A DNA stretch of 64,000 bases from Bacteroidia bacterium (GTDB lineage Bacteria > Bacteroidota > Bacteroidia > Bacteroidales > F082), in assembly GCA_021287165.1 (NCBI GenBank), contig JAJTAY010000013.1:58125-122124 (forward strand), in the 5' to 3' direction. This document shows, one piece after another, positions 36,001 through 44,777 of this stretch. A program made the position numbers and the translations under genes. Every line of letters begins with the position of its first letter. Positions within the stretch are counted from its first letter, which is position 1. The notes beneath the pieces are model-generated. The model saw nothing but the letters and a program-made list of their open reading frames with translations, did no database searches and was not told the DNA's origin.

Positions 36001-38676
36001 TTAGTGTGCTGATGCATTTACGTTCCCGGTAGAGATCAGATATATGGCAAAATGATTATCTCCTTCGGAAAGAGGCGGTAAAGAGGTTGTATAGTAAAAT
36101 CCGGCATTGCCATTATCCGGAGCAAAAATACCCGTGCTTGAAAAGATTGTCTGAGGCGTGTCAGGAAATGTCTGGTCCTCAGATGAATCCAGCTCCTGCA
36201 GGGCGGCCACATGGTTAGGCGTATTGCCCGGAAAAGGCGAAGTGCCCGGCATGCCCACCGTGCGATACATGAGCAATAAAGCATCGAGTGCCGTAAGGCT
36301 GCCACTGCTGTTAGTGTCGGCAATTTTACTGGAAAATGGGCTTACAGGGGGTGGACCAATCCAGCTTAGTTGCGCAGTAATTGGATTGAGTGAGGCCATA
36401 TAGCTTAAAATCAGTGCATCAACACCAGTAATTCCGCCCCAATTGTTCCATAGCCAGCCACTCCCCAATAAGCCTGTTGAGGTTTGTTCGAAAAAGCGGA
36501 TTTCGAGGGGTGTGTTAGCGGTAAGCTGCTCAAAATGGATGATGTGGCTACCGTCGATCTGGCATTGGGTTATACCATTTTCGGGTTGGGCCGGGTTAAT
36601 GATCGTTGCACAGAAACGATTACCGGTAGTGGCTGCTAATGTCGGTTCTCCCGCACCAAAAAGTTTCACCGGCAGGTGAAGATTGGATGAAGTGCCTGCT
36701 CCTGTTCGAATGTAACGAACAAAAAGGGGCAACTCACTCACATTGAGCATTATGCTGCCATTGTTCCAATTCGGAGCCTGACTAATGGGGATAGTGTCGC
36801 TGTTAACCAGCAGGTAAACAGTTGTAAGCCAGTTACCTGAGGGAAGCGCTGCAGGATGTGTGTAGTTTTCAAGAATCAAATTCTCGGATGTGCTGCACCA
36901 AATAGCATCGATGAGCGTATCAGCATTTGCTGAGGCAAAACGGTAGGTGAGTACACGATTGTCGGTGGTATTGCGTTCGCCGGAAAAGTATTGGTTATGA
37001 AGAAGTTTGGTGAAGGTCTTCACGTAAAACCACGACTTTTTGGGTTGGTGGCCAAACCAGATTTCGCCCGTGAGTCCGCTGCTGTTGTAGATGTTCGGAT
37101 CGGGGTGATTCACGTCGCGCAGCATGAAGATATGCGCACGATCGACGCCTGCTGCGGCAGCAGCGAGCAGGCTGCGCAACAGCCAGCGGCCCTGCACTTC
37201 CTGTGCATCGGCTGTGCCAATGGGGCGGCTGGCAATGGCACTTTCGGGATTGGTGTCGTAGCCGAATTCCGAAAGCCAGATCTCCTTGCCGGGTAAATAC
37301 TTATTGCGCCAATCCACCAGTTTTTTCAGTTTAAACTTCAGGCTGTCGGCTTCGGGACTAATACCATGCTGGCCATTCTGGCTGTAGTGGTGAAAGTTGA
37401 TCACGTCAGCCGGAAAACCTGCCGTTCGGTTGAAATCGCTCCACAGCTTCATGCAGCGTACGTATTCCAGGTTGAGGCTTGCCAGGCCCGCCATGACCAT
37501 TTTCATCTGTGGGTCGGCTGTTTTCATGCCCTTTCCGGGGCCAAGGCTGCCCTGATGTCCGTCGTAGTCGGCACTGCACATGGCAGCAAATTCGAACGGA
37601 TGAAAATAGGCGCCACGCCCAAACCACCATTTATCGGGTTCGTTCCAGTTTTCGAGGTAATTGATCAAACCAAGACCGGAGACAACTGGTTGTCCGGGTC
37701 TTAGCTTCAGCATGCCGGCAGGCACTGAGGTCTGGCCATAGCGTGCAGCAAACTGAAAGGTGTAATCGGCGTGTTCGATATAGGACGAAGGCAACAACGG
37801 ATTTTTACCTCCTGTAATAGGTTTGTGCTGAGTAAGGCTGTCGGTAAAACCGGTGATATAGGGTGCAGCGCCCTGTAATACAGGGTTAACCGATATTCCT
37901 GCGTTTTTCATCTGAGCATAAAAGCCATCAAAGTCCCATCCCCAGCCTGGGCCGCTCACCCAGCTTGGGCTCCAGGCATACTGGTTATTTGGGTAACCAG
38001 GATAGGTAGTGTCTGTATTTCCCTCATCCCATTGCCAGTCGTGGTACTCCCTCAGGCTTCCGGCAGCTTTGATGCGAATCAATGGGTCGTCGACAAAAGC
38101 ATTTAAGCCAATCAGTTGTTGCATCACCTTTGGCGGATGTGCTGTGGGTTGGGGGGGAGGAGCTGGTGTTCCCAAAGCATTGCCGTAAAGCACCAATTCG
38201 GCAATGCGACAAGCGGGCGAGCGGAAGCGAAGCATCACAAAACGCGAATCTACGTTCAGCACAAAAGATTGCCAAGCATTGTATTGATTGAGAAATAGAT
38301 ATCCGGCCTCAGTCCAGCCGGCAGGCGATCCGGTAAAAATCCTTAATGTGTCGCTATCGTTTACATCGAACACCCAAATGCTTGAAAGATTGTGATTTAC
38401 ACCAAGGTCTATGATAACATCGGCAGGGTAATAGATGTCCTGATGAGGCCAGCCGGGGAAAAACACCGTTTCCGGCGAACCGCCGGAACCAGCGGCCGGA
38501 TCACCCGAAATAAATTGTTCATCAATTAGCAATCGGGCATCTCCTTTGGTGCTGCAGTTGAAAAGCATATCTGGACTGAGGGTCAACTTGCCCGATTGCG
38601 CCGACGCATCGGAAGTCAGCAAAGCGAACAGCAAAAATTGTGACAAAAAGAGTGTAATGAGTTTTTTATTCATCAT
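36001..38676 (-). CDS. Secreted clan GH-A glycosidase-like protein with dockerin-like C-terminal repeats
   Basis: 891 residues. Signal peptide 1-26; a discoidin-like beta-sandwich about 30-170; a Pro-rich linker 171-183; then a TIM-barrel-like region to about 640. That region has the two landmarks of clan GH-A: NEP with acid/base Glu346 (NWNEPDKWW) and nucleophile Glu470 in IWLSEFGYD, 124 residues apart. After a beta domain the tail holds two dockerin-like half repeats, GVDALILSYMASLNP and ADTNSSGSLTALDALLLMYRTVG; the second has the calcium-loop pattern DxNxSGxxxxxD. No T9SS sorting tail is obvious. The substrate is unknown; GH39- or GH5-like enzymes are the nearest idea. Confidence 0.78.
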   Translation of the reverse strand: MMNKKLITLFLSQFLLFALLTSDASAQSGKLTLSPDMLFNCSTKGDARLLIDEQFISGDPAAGSGGSPETVFFPGWPHQDIYYPADVIIDLGVNHNLSSIWVFDVNDSDTLRIFTGSPAGWTEAGYLFLNQYNAWQSFVLNVDSRFVMLRFRSPACRIAELVLYGNALGTPAPPPQPTAHPPKVMQQLIGLNAFVDDPLIRIKAAGSLREYHDWQWDEGNTDTTYPGYPNNQYAWSPSWVSGPGWGWDFDGFYAQMKNAGISVNPVLQGAAPYITGFTDSLTQHKPITGGKNPLLPSSYIEHADYTFQFAARYGQTSVPAGMLKLRPGQPVVSGLGLINYLENWNEPDKWWFGRGAYFHPFEFAAMCSADYDGHQGSLGPGKGMKTADPQMKMVMAGLASLNLEYVRCMKLWSDFNRTAGFPADVINFHHYSQNGQHGISPEADSLKFKLKKLVDWRNKYLPGKEIWLSEFGYDTNPESAIASRPIGTADAQEVQGRWLLRSLLAAAAAGVDRAHIFMLRDVNHPDPNIYNSSGLTGEIWFGHQPKKSWFYVKTFTKLLHNQYFSGERNTTDNRVLTYRFASANADTLIDAIWCSTSENLILENYTHPAALPSGNWLTTVYLLVNSDTIPISQAPNWNNGSIMLNVSELPLFVRYIRTGAGTSSNLHLPVKLFGAGEPTLAATTGNRFCATIINPAQPENGITQCQIDGSHIIHFEQLTANTPLEIRFFEQTSTGLLGSGWLWNNWGGITGVDALILSYMASLNPITAQLSWIGPPPVSPFSSKIADTNSSGSLTALDALLLMYRTVGMPGTSPFPGNTPNHVAALQELDSSEDQTFPDTPQTIFSSTGIFAPDNGNAGFYYTTSLPPLSEGDNHFAIYLISTGNVNASAH

Positions 38677-38798
38677 AGTGTTTATGGAGCAATACGCGAA
38701 ATGTTTAGATTTTGGAAGGAAAAATTTGCTTGTTTTTGAGCTCGATAAGTTATGTGTGAAAGTTATAATTGCAGCTTAGCTGTGGACTCATCATCATG

Positions 38799-38957
38799 TC
38801 AATAACGGTTTTTGTTGTTGATAATCAGTGCTGCAATTACTCCTGGCACCCATCCGGCCAGCGTAAGCAAAAAAACGATGACCACCGAGCCGCAGCCTTT
38901 GTCAACGACGGCCAATGGCGGAAAAATGATACAAAGAAGAACTCGCAATATTGACAT
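38799..38957 (-). CDS. YqaE/Pmp3-family small membrane protein
   Basis: 52-residue membrane proteolipid that is easy to miss because of its size. It reads MSILRVLLCIIFPPLAVVDKG at the start, followed by a second hydrophobic helix with the family phrase LTLAGWVPGVIAALIIN. That is the two-helix Pmp3/YqaE layout (I.FPP.AV...G......N..LT..G..PG.IHA). Relatives in yeast and plants affect membrane potential and salt tolerance; the bacterial role is unclear. It lies between the glycosidase-like gene and porQ, on the minus strand. Confidence 0.85.
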   Translation of the reverse strand: MSILRVLLCIIFPPLAVVDKGCGSVVIVFLLTLAGWVPGVIAALIINNKNRY

Positions 38958-39123
38958 GATAATTCTATTTAGCTTGTAAAATTAACGGTTTGCCTGTAAA
39001 CCTTGTTGTTTGGGTTGTTTGTTTTCGGAGGCAGGACAAAGCAGAATTTAGTTACTTTGCCTTGCCATGCGTTCTGCAATATTAACGCAGCGAAGACGTT
39101 TCAACAATACTTAACTAACGCAG

Positions 39124-40179
39124 ATGAAAATCGCTTTACACGCATCAACCATAATAATATTTCTGACGTTCCTGGGATCAGTCCTTCATTTGCATGCCCA
39201 GATTGGCGGCAGGAGCACTTATGGTTACCTCGAAACCGCTTTGCCTGCCCGCATTGCAGCGCTTGGAGGTACGGTTCAAACCGGAGTGGACAACGATATT
39301 CAGTTTACCCAGTTCAACCCGGCCTTGATCAATACCCAATTGCACAACCATATCAGCCTGGCTTTTGTTGACTATTTTGCCGATGTGAAATTCACCAATC
39401 TGCAATACAGCCGCACATTTGAGAAATTTGGCAGCTTCGTAGGCAGCCTGCAATACCACAACTACGGAAAATTTGAATATGCCGGCGAGTCGGGCGACCG
39501 GCAAGGCACTTTTGGTGCGTCAGATTATTCTTTTATGCTGGGTTGGGGTCGGCGCCTCGACAGCAATTTTTCCATTGGGGCACAGCTCAAATGGGCTGTA
39601 TCCCAATTCGAGTCATACAATTCTTTTGGAATGGCAGTCGATGTAGCGGGCATTTACCACTCTCCGGATGGTTGGCAAATAGCTTTGGTTGCGCGCAACA
39701 TTGGCCGCGAAATAAAGTCATACCTGCCCGATCATGCTTCTTTTATGCCTTTTTCAATGTCGATTGCCTTTTCGCAAAAGCTGGAACATCTGCCATTGCG
39801 CTTTTTCGCGGTTTACGATCACCTTCAGAAATGGGATCTCACTTACGCAGACCCGATTGACCTGCGCGGCCGCATTGACCCTATCACCGGGAAGCGAAAC
39901 GAGCTGAAAGGCATCGAAAAAAGGGCCGACCAGCTGATGCGACATATTGTTTTTGGGGGCGAACTGAGCATCGGAAAGAATCTTAAACTTCGCGGAAGTT
40001 ACAACTACCGCAATCGGCAGGAAATGCTGGTGCCGGAAAAGCCTGCGTTGGTGGGTTTTGCCTGGGGTGCAGGTATTAGAGTTTCAAAATTCAGCATCGA
40101 CTATTCCAGGGCTACATTTCATGTGGTAGGTTCGCCCAACTATATCACTGTCAGCACCAATCTCGACGCTTTTCGCTAA
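39124..40179 (+). CDS. porQ: Type IX secretion system protein PorQ
   Basis: 351-residue outer-membrane beta-barrel protein of the FadL-like PorQ family. The signal peptide is followed by the typical mature start QIGGRSTYGYLETALPARIAALGG and then DNDIQFTQFNPALI, after which amphipathic strands continue to the end. In Porphyromonas PorQ helps anchor PorZ in the attachment complex that handles T9SS cargo after export. Its presence shows that this genome encodes at least part of a T9SS. It is followed by recF after 54 bases. Confidence 0.85.
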   Translation: MKIALHASTIIIFLTFLGSVLHLHAQIGGRSTYGYLETALPARIAALGGTVQTGVDNDIQFTQFNPALINTQLHNHISLAFVDYFADVKFTNLQYSRTFEKFGSFVGSLQYHNYGKFEYAGESGDRQGTFGASDYSFMLGWGRRLDSNFSIGAQLKWAVSQFESYNSFGMAVDVAGIYHSPDGWQIALVARNIGREIKSYLPDHASFMPFSMSIAFSQKLEHLPLRFFAVYDHLQKWDLTYADPIDLRGRIDPITGKRNELKGIEKRADQLMRHIVFGGELSIGKNLKLRGSYNYRNRQEMLVPEKPALVGFAWGAGIRVSKFSIDYSRATFHVVGSPNYITVSTNLDAFR

Positions 40180-40205
40180 TCGATTCCAATCGCCGGGCAT
40201 TTGAT

Positions 40206-40213
40206 TAACTTTG
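40206..40213 (+). promoter_or_regulatory. -7 box for recF
   Basis: TAACTTTG, an exact TAnnTTTG match, 20 bases upstream of the recF ATG and downstream of porQ. It suggests that recF has its own promoter. Confidence 0.5.
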
Positions 40214-40233
40214 CCACAGCACAAAAGTGGTAA

Positions 40234-41352
40234 ATGCACCTGAGTCAACTACATCTTCTCGACTTCAAAAATTGTAAGAGCGCCGGATTAACTTTGTCGG
40301 GTCGAATCAATTGCTTTATTGGCAACAACGGCGCAGGCAAAACCAACCTGCTCGACAGCATTCACTACCTGTCGTATTGCAAAAGTTATTTCAATCCTCA
40401 GGATCAGCAAAACATCCGCAACGGCTCGGAACTGTTCAGCATAAACGGCACCTACGCCAATGGAAGCGATGCAGTGCAGGTGCAATGCATCCAGCGCCGA
40501 AACCAAAAGAAATCGTTCCGCTACGAGAAAAAGGAAGTTGAACGCCTGGCTGACCACATTGGCCGAATACCATTGGTAATGGTTTCGCCCTACGACCGCG
40601 ACCTTATCAACGACGGCAGCGAGCTGCGCCGGAGGTTTCTCGACAGCATGATCTCACAGTTCGACCCACTTTACCTTGATGCACTAATTCGTTACAACAA
40701 GGCCCTCCTGCAGCGTAATGCATTGCTTCGCAATACGTTGACGCCAGATGAATCCTTGCTTGGTATCTGGGAGTCGGAAATGATTCCGGCCGGAACACTG
40801 ATTCATGAACGCAGAAAAGCTTTTGTAGAAGAATACGTGCCGGGTTTCCGGCAATACTATGCCCGGCTGAGCGGCAGTGCAGAAGAAGCTGGCCTCGAGT
40901 ATGAAAGCACTCTCTCGGATAGGCCTTTCGAAATTCAGCTCCGCGAAAGTCTGGAACGCGACAGACAGCTTCGTTTTACAACCCGGGGCATACACCGCGA
41001 CGATCTGCAATTTTTGCTCAATGGCCTGCCATTAAAAAAATTTGGTTCGCAGGGCCAGCAAAAGTCGTTTGCTATAGCCTTGAAACTTGCTCAATTTGAG
41101 CATACTGCACTTAAAAAAAACATGAAGCCCATACTTTTGCTCGACGATATCTTCGATAAACTCGATGACCGCAGGGTGCAGTTTCTGATTAATCTTGTTA
41201 GCGGGGATTTGTTTGGCCAGGTTTTCATTACCGATACTCAGCCCCAGCGCATTATGCAACTTTTTACACAAAGCGATATCGAACATAAAATATTCTACGT
41301 ACACGATGGTGTGGTCGTTTCGTGGGAAGAACATTTGAAAAACAATGAGTAA
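40234..41352 (+). CDS. recF: DNA replication/repair protein RecF
   Basis: 372-residue SMC-like ATPase that loads RecA at gaps with RecO and RecR. Walker A is GNNGAGKTN (about 30-38), the ABC-type signature region is GSQGQQKSFAIALKLAQ, and Walker B is PILLLDDIFDKLD. Length and order match RecF. The next gene, a DUF721 protein, overlaps its end by 8 bases, a linkage common in Bacteroidota. Confidence 0.95.
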   Translation: MHLSQLHLLDFKNCKSAGLTLSGRINCFIGNNGAGKTNLLDSIHYLSYCKSYFNPQDQQNIRNGSELFSINGTYANGSDAVQVQCIQRRNQKKSFRYEKKEVERLADHIGRIPLVMVSPYDRDLINDGSELRRRFLDSMISQFDPLYLDALIRYNKALLQRNALLRNTLTPDESLLGIWESEMIPAGTLIHERRKAFVEEYVPGFRQYYARLSGSAEEAGLEYESTLSDRPFEIQLRESLERDRQLRFTTRGIHRDDLQFLLNGLPLKKFGSQGQQKSFAIALKLAQFEHTALKKNMKPILLLDDIFDKLDDRRVQFLINLVSGDLFGQVFITDTQPQRIMQLFTQSDIEHKIFYVHDGVVVSWEEHLKNNE

Positions 41353-41635
41353 AAACAACGAACAGCCAATCAGCGCAGTGCTCGACGAACTATTGCGCCG
41401 CTACAACCTCAAGGATCATTGGGATGCGGCAAAGGTAGTGCAATCGTGGGAAAGCATTGTGGGCAGCTATATCGCTTCGCACACCACCGATATCCATCTG
41501 CAGAACCGCGTACTGTTCGTTTACCTCGACTCCGATGCGCTGCGCAACGAGTTGATGTACGCCAAATCTCTGTTAATCAGCAAGCTAAACGGGGTGGCAG
41601 GTTATGCCATCGTTGAAGATGTAGTGATCAGGTGA
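41345..41635 (+). CDS. DUF721 (DciA-like) protein
   Basis: 96-residue DUF721 protein. The core is VVQSWESIVGSYIASHT followed by LFVYLDSDALRNELMYAKSLLISKLN, the pattern of DciA-type helicase-associated KH-like domains. DciA loads the replicative helicase in bacteria without DnaC. Its start overlaps the recF end, so translation is coupled and a replication or repair role is likely. Confidence 0.85.
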   Translation: MSKNNEQPISAVLDELLRRYNLKDHWDAAKVVQSWESIVGSYIASHTTDIHLQNRVLFVYLDSDALRNELMYAKSLLISKLNGVAGYAIVEDVVIR

Positions 41636-41815
41636 GCCGGGTGCTGGGTGCTAGTTGCTGGATACTGGGTAAAGATTTAGTTATTCAGTTGATATAGAAG
41701 TGTTTGTGTTGTTTGGTGTTTTTGTTCTTTGTTTTGTGTTATGGGTTCACCGTTCACTGTTCACTGTCCAGCCCGCAATACTTAACCCGCAACAAGTAAA
41801 CTTCAACCGTAACAT
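41636..41815. other. Intergenic stretch with short near-tandem motifs
   Basis: Contains runs of near-repeats such as GGGTGCT/GGTGCTAG/TTGCTGGATACTGGGT and TTCACTGTTCACTGTCC. This looks like low-complexity drift rather than a gene or RNA. Confidence 0.35.
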
Positions 41816-43060
41816 CTATTTACCGAAGAAATACTCCAAGGGCTCATCGATTAAGGCGCGCCAATTGCCCCATGAGTGACCCTGATTGACTTCTTTGTAA
41901 CGGAGTGGATAGCCTTTTTCCTCGAGAATGGTTTTCATTGACCGAGCCTGATTCTGCGTGTCGAAAATGGTTCCGGTGCTCATGTAAATTTTGAGGGGCA
42001 GTTTTGGACTGTTCTGATAATTCTGCAGAATGGCATTATCGAAAGCAGGGGAGTGGATGCCGATGAGCCGGAAGCGGTCGGGACGCATGAAACCAAAATA
42101 TGCTGAATTCCAACCGCCCAGCGATGTGCCTAGGATGGCCCTTTGCCAGGCAGAGGTATCGGTGCGGAATTGCTGGTCGATGTGGGTTGAAAGTTCGTCG
42201 GCCACGAAATTGGCGAATTTGACATTGGCCCTGTACTCGCTCATCCGGCGATTGTTGCCGTTGGCAGGGTCGCGCGGGTCGATAAATACAGCAATGATTG
42301 GCTTAATCTTATTCTGGTGAATCAGGTTATCCATCACGATGAGCATGGCACCAAGGCGGTCGTCGGCATACTCATGGCCATCGGTAACATAAATAACCGG
42401 AAGTTTCGTGAGGTTTGTATAGTTGTTTGGCGTGTAAATCCGGTAACGAACCTGATAGCCAAGGTTTTGTGTGGATGAAGTGATAAACATGGGTTCGCTA
42501 AGCGTGCCCCTCAGCACTCCGCTCTGCAGAAGAGTTTCTTCTGGAAATACCCATTGGGGCATGCGAAGCTCGGAATTGGGGCCAAAACCACTGTATTGAA
42601 CATTCCTGTTGTCGGTGTCGAGGTTCCAGTTGCCGTTGACCACCACCTTGTAATCCAGTCGTGCGTCCGCAGGGAAAGTTTTGAGCAGCCACCAGATGTT
42701 GGTTCCTGAAAGGCGTTGGCCCGACCAGCCACCGGTGTTGGCATTCCAGCCATTGAAGTCGCCGGCCCAGATCACCGTATTTATTCCGGAGCCTTTGTAA
42801 AGAAAAAGCGCGGTATCATTGCGTGTAAAAGGTATCTCTCCATTTGCTTTGAGGCTGTCCCAGAGCACGTTAAGGCGTTGGGTTCTGATGGCTGAGTCGC
42901 TGATGGCTGCCAGATTCGACAGTTTATTTTGAAGTGCCATTACAGAAGTGAAGTGTTTATAATCGGATTCTGGCTCAGGCTTCTCATTGGTTTTATTGCA
43001 GCCCTGCAAGCTTATGGCTGTCGTGAGCAAGGTCATAATCAACACGATAGGGTTTGGCAT
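41816..43060 (-). CDS. Lipoprotein esterase (EsteraseD/enterochelin-esterase-like) with E-set/CBM48-like N-domain
   Basis: 414-residue predicted lipoprotein (lipobox LQGC, Cys21). Residues ~85-170 resemble a CBM48/E-set domain (VIWAGDFNGWN). Residues ~195-410 form an alpha/beta hydrolase of the esterase D type, with LPVIYVTDGHEY, nucleophile Ser in GTSLGGW and His in GHSWGNW. Such proteins often remove acetyl or feruloyl groups from plant polysaccharides, or hydrolyse siderophore esters; the substrate here is open. It has its own promoter box and sits alone on the minus strand. Confidence 0.87.
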   Translation of the reverse strand: MPNPIVLIMTLLTTAISLQGCNKTNEKPEPESDYKHFTSVMALQNKLSNLAAISDSAIRTQRLNVLWDSLKANGEIPFTRNDTALFLYKGSGINTVIWAGDFNGWNANTGGWSGQRLSGTNIWWLLKTFPADARLDYKVVVNGNWNLDTDNRNVQYSGFGPNSELRMPQWVFPEETLLQSGVLRGTLSEPMFITSSTQNLGYQVRYRIYTPNNYTNLTKLPVIYVTDGHEYADDRLGAMLIVMDNLIHQNKIKPIIAVFIDPRDPANGNNRRMSEYRANVKFANFVADELSTHIDQQFRTDTSAWQRAILGTSLGGWNSAYFGFMRPDRFRLIGIHSPAFDNAILQNYQNSPKLPLKIYMSTGTIFDTQNQARSMKTILEEKGYPLRYKEVNQGHSWGNWRALIDEPLEYFFGK

Positions 43061-43080
43061 GAGATAGAGTTTTGTAAGTT

Positions 43081-43088
43081 CAAAGGTA
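43081..43088 (-). promoter_or_regulatory. -7 box for the esterase gene
   Basis: TACCTTTG on the minus strand, an exact TAnnTTTG match, 20 bases upstream of the ATG at 43060. A pair of direct repeats lies just upstream of it. Confidence 0.55.
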
Positions 43089-43112
43089 GAGGATCGAGAT
43101 GGATTGGGACGC

Positions 43113-43175
43113 CGGAATTGCGAAATTCTGCCGAAAGGATGAATTGTGTTGGCGGAATTGTGAAATTCTGCCGAA
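43113..43175. repeat. Two 23-bp direct repeats, each with an internal hairpin
   Basis: CGGAATTGCGAAATTCTGCCGAA (43113-43135) recurs at 43153-43175 with one change (GCG to GTG); the period is 40 bp. Each copy can pair CGGAATT with AATTCTG. They lie 25-90 bases upstream of the esterase -7 box and about 45 bases before the AbgT -7 box. Four helical turns apart, they could be paired regulator sites (inference). Confidence 0.6.
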
Positions 43176-43219
43176 CGGGTGTTTAACTTTTCTTATGAAA
43201 AGCTTTATGGGCTTTGCCT

Positions 43220-43227
43220 TAGTTTTG
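43220..43227 (+). promoter_or_regulatory. -7 box for the AbgT transporter gene
   Basis: TAGTTTTG, an exact TAnnTTTG match, 16 bases upstream of the ATG at 43244. Confidence 0.5.
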
Positions 43228-43243
43228 GCAAAAAATTACCTTA

Positions 43244-44776
43244 ATGCCTGATTCTAAACAACCGCGCCGCGGTTTTTTTGATGCCTTCCTGCATACAGTG
43301 GAACGCATTGGTAACGCCTTGCCGCATCCGGCAACCCTCTTTGCAGGTCTTGCCGCATTGGTGATCGTGCTTTCTTGGGTGGCGGCCCAGTTTCATCTGG
43401 AGGTAATACATCCCGGAACGGGCCAAACCATCCGGCCTTTCAATCTATTGTCGGTAGAGGGTCTGCACATGATTTTGAAAAAAACGGTTACCAACTTCAC
43501 CGAGTTTGCGCCACTTGGCGTGGTGCTGGTGGCCATGCTGGGCATCGGTATTGCCGAGGGTAGCGGACTGATTGGCACGGCCTTGCGTTTGCTTGTGCTT
43601 TCGGCGCCACGTCGAATTCTCACCTTTGTTATCGTTTTTGCAGGCATCATGTCGAACACCGCCAGTGAGGTGGGTTATGTGCTTTTGGTGCCACTCAGTG
43701 CTGTAATTTTCAAAGCTGTGGGCAGACATCCCATTGCCGGGTTGGCTGCAGCATTTGCCGGTGTTTCCGGGGGTTACAGCGCCAACCTGTTGCTTGGAAC
43801 AATTGACCCGCTGCTGGCAGGATTGACTCAGGAAGCTGCTCATATTATCGACAAAGACTATCTGGTAAATCCGGCAGCCAACTATTACTTTTTATTTGTT
43901 TCAACCTTCTTTATCGCATTTGCCGGCACATGGGTAACGGAACGCATCGTAGAACCCCGCCTTGGAAAGGTCGATAATGGAACTGAAAATGAGGCTATTG
44001 AAAAGATCAGCCCGGCTGAGCGCAAAGGGCTCCGCTATGCTTTGGCGGCTGCTGTGGCCTTTGGTGCTTTGTTATTGTGGGGCATACTGCCTTCGAACGG
44101 TTTCCTCCGCGATCCCGCCACCGGAAGCCTGCTTCACTCGCCTTTTATGAGCGGCATTGTAGCCATTATTTTCATCACCGCCGCCATTGTTGGAATCGCT
44201 TACGGCATGGGTGCCGGAACGATTAAAAGCGACAGCGATGTAATGAAAGGCATGGGCAAATCCATGGAAACCATGGGCACCTACATTGTTCTGGTGTTTT
44301 TTGCTGCGCAGTTTGTAGCCTATTTCCGCTGGACCAACCTCGGACTCATTTTTGCTATCGAAGGCGCATCCGTATTACAGGCTTCCGGATTGGGCAGCAT
44401 CCCGCTCATGCTTGGTTTTGTGATACTTACGGCAGCCATAAATTTGGTAATGGGAAGTGCCTCGGCTAAGTGGACCATCATGGCGCCGGTTTTCGTACCC
44501 ATGTTTATGTTGTTGGGCTACAGCCCCGAGCTTACGCAGGTGGTTTACCGCATCGGCGATTCGGTAACCAATATCATCTCGCCCATGATGTCGTACTTTG
44601 CACTCATAGTAGCCTTTGTGCAGCAATACGACAAAAAAGCAGGTATTGGCACCATCATAGCGCTGATGCTGCCCTATACGCTGGTTTTTTCAATAATCTG
44701 GATATTGTTGCTGATTGCCTGGATGTTGCTTGGATGGCCTGTTGGTCCGGATGCACCACTGGTTTATCCGCACTAA
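43244..44776 (+). CDS. AbgT-family transporter
   Basis: 510-residue polytopic inner-membrane protein of the AbgT family. E. coli AbgT imports p-aminobenzoyl-glutamate; other members export sulfonamides and related compounds. Landmarks are the N-terminal [39 protein letters not shown], the reentrant-loop phrase [20 protein letters not shown], and the C-terminal [31 protein letters not shown]. The length is normal. No abgA/B hydrolase genes are adjacent, so the substrate cannot be assigned. It is convergent with the Ca2+/Na+ antiporter gene (1-base gap). Confidence 0.93.
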   Translation: MPDSKQPRRGFFDAFLHTVERIGNALPHPATLFAGLAALVIVLSWVAAQFHLEVIHPGTGQTIRPFNLLSVEGLHMILKKTVTNFTEFAPLGVVLVAMLGIGIAEGSGLIGTALRLLVLSAPRRILTFVIVFAGIMSNTASEVGYVLLVPLSAVIFKAVGRHPIAGLAAAFAGVSGGYSANLLLGTIDPLLAGLTQEAAHIIDKDYLVNPAANYYFLFVSTFFIAFAGTWVTERIVEPRLGKVDNGTENEAIEKISPAERKGLRYALAAAVAFGALLLWGILPSNGFLRDPATGSLLHSPFMSGIVAIIFITAAIVGIAYGMGAGTIKSDSDVMKGMGKSMETMGTYIVLVFFAAQFVAYFRWTNLGLIFAIEGASVLQASGLGSIPLMLGFVILTAAINLVMGSASAKWTIMAPVFVPMFMLLGYSPELTQVVYRIGDSVTNIISPMMSYFALIVAFVQQYDKKAGIGTIIALMLPYTLVFSIIWILLLIAWMLLGWPVGPDAPLVYPH

Positions 44777-44777
44777 A

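Noticed and set aside
41636..41815. Possible small RNA in the low-complexity gap after DUF721
   Set aside because: Only drifting short repeats; no stable stem, promoter or terminator found.
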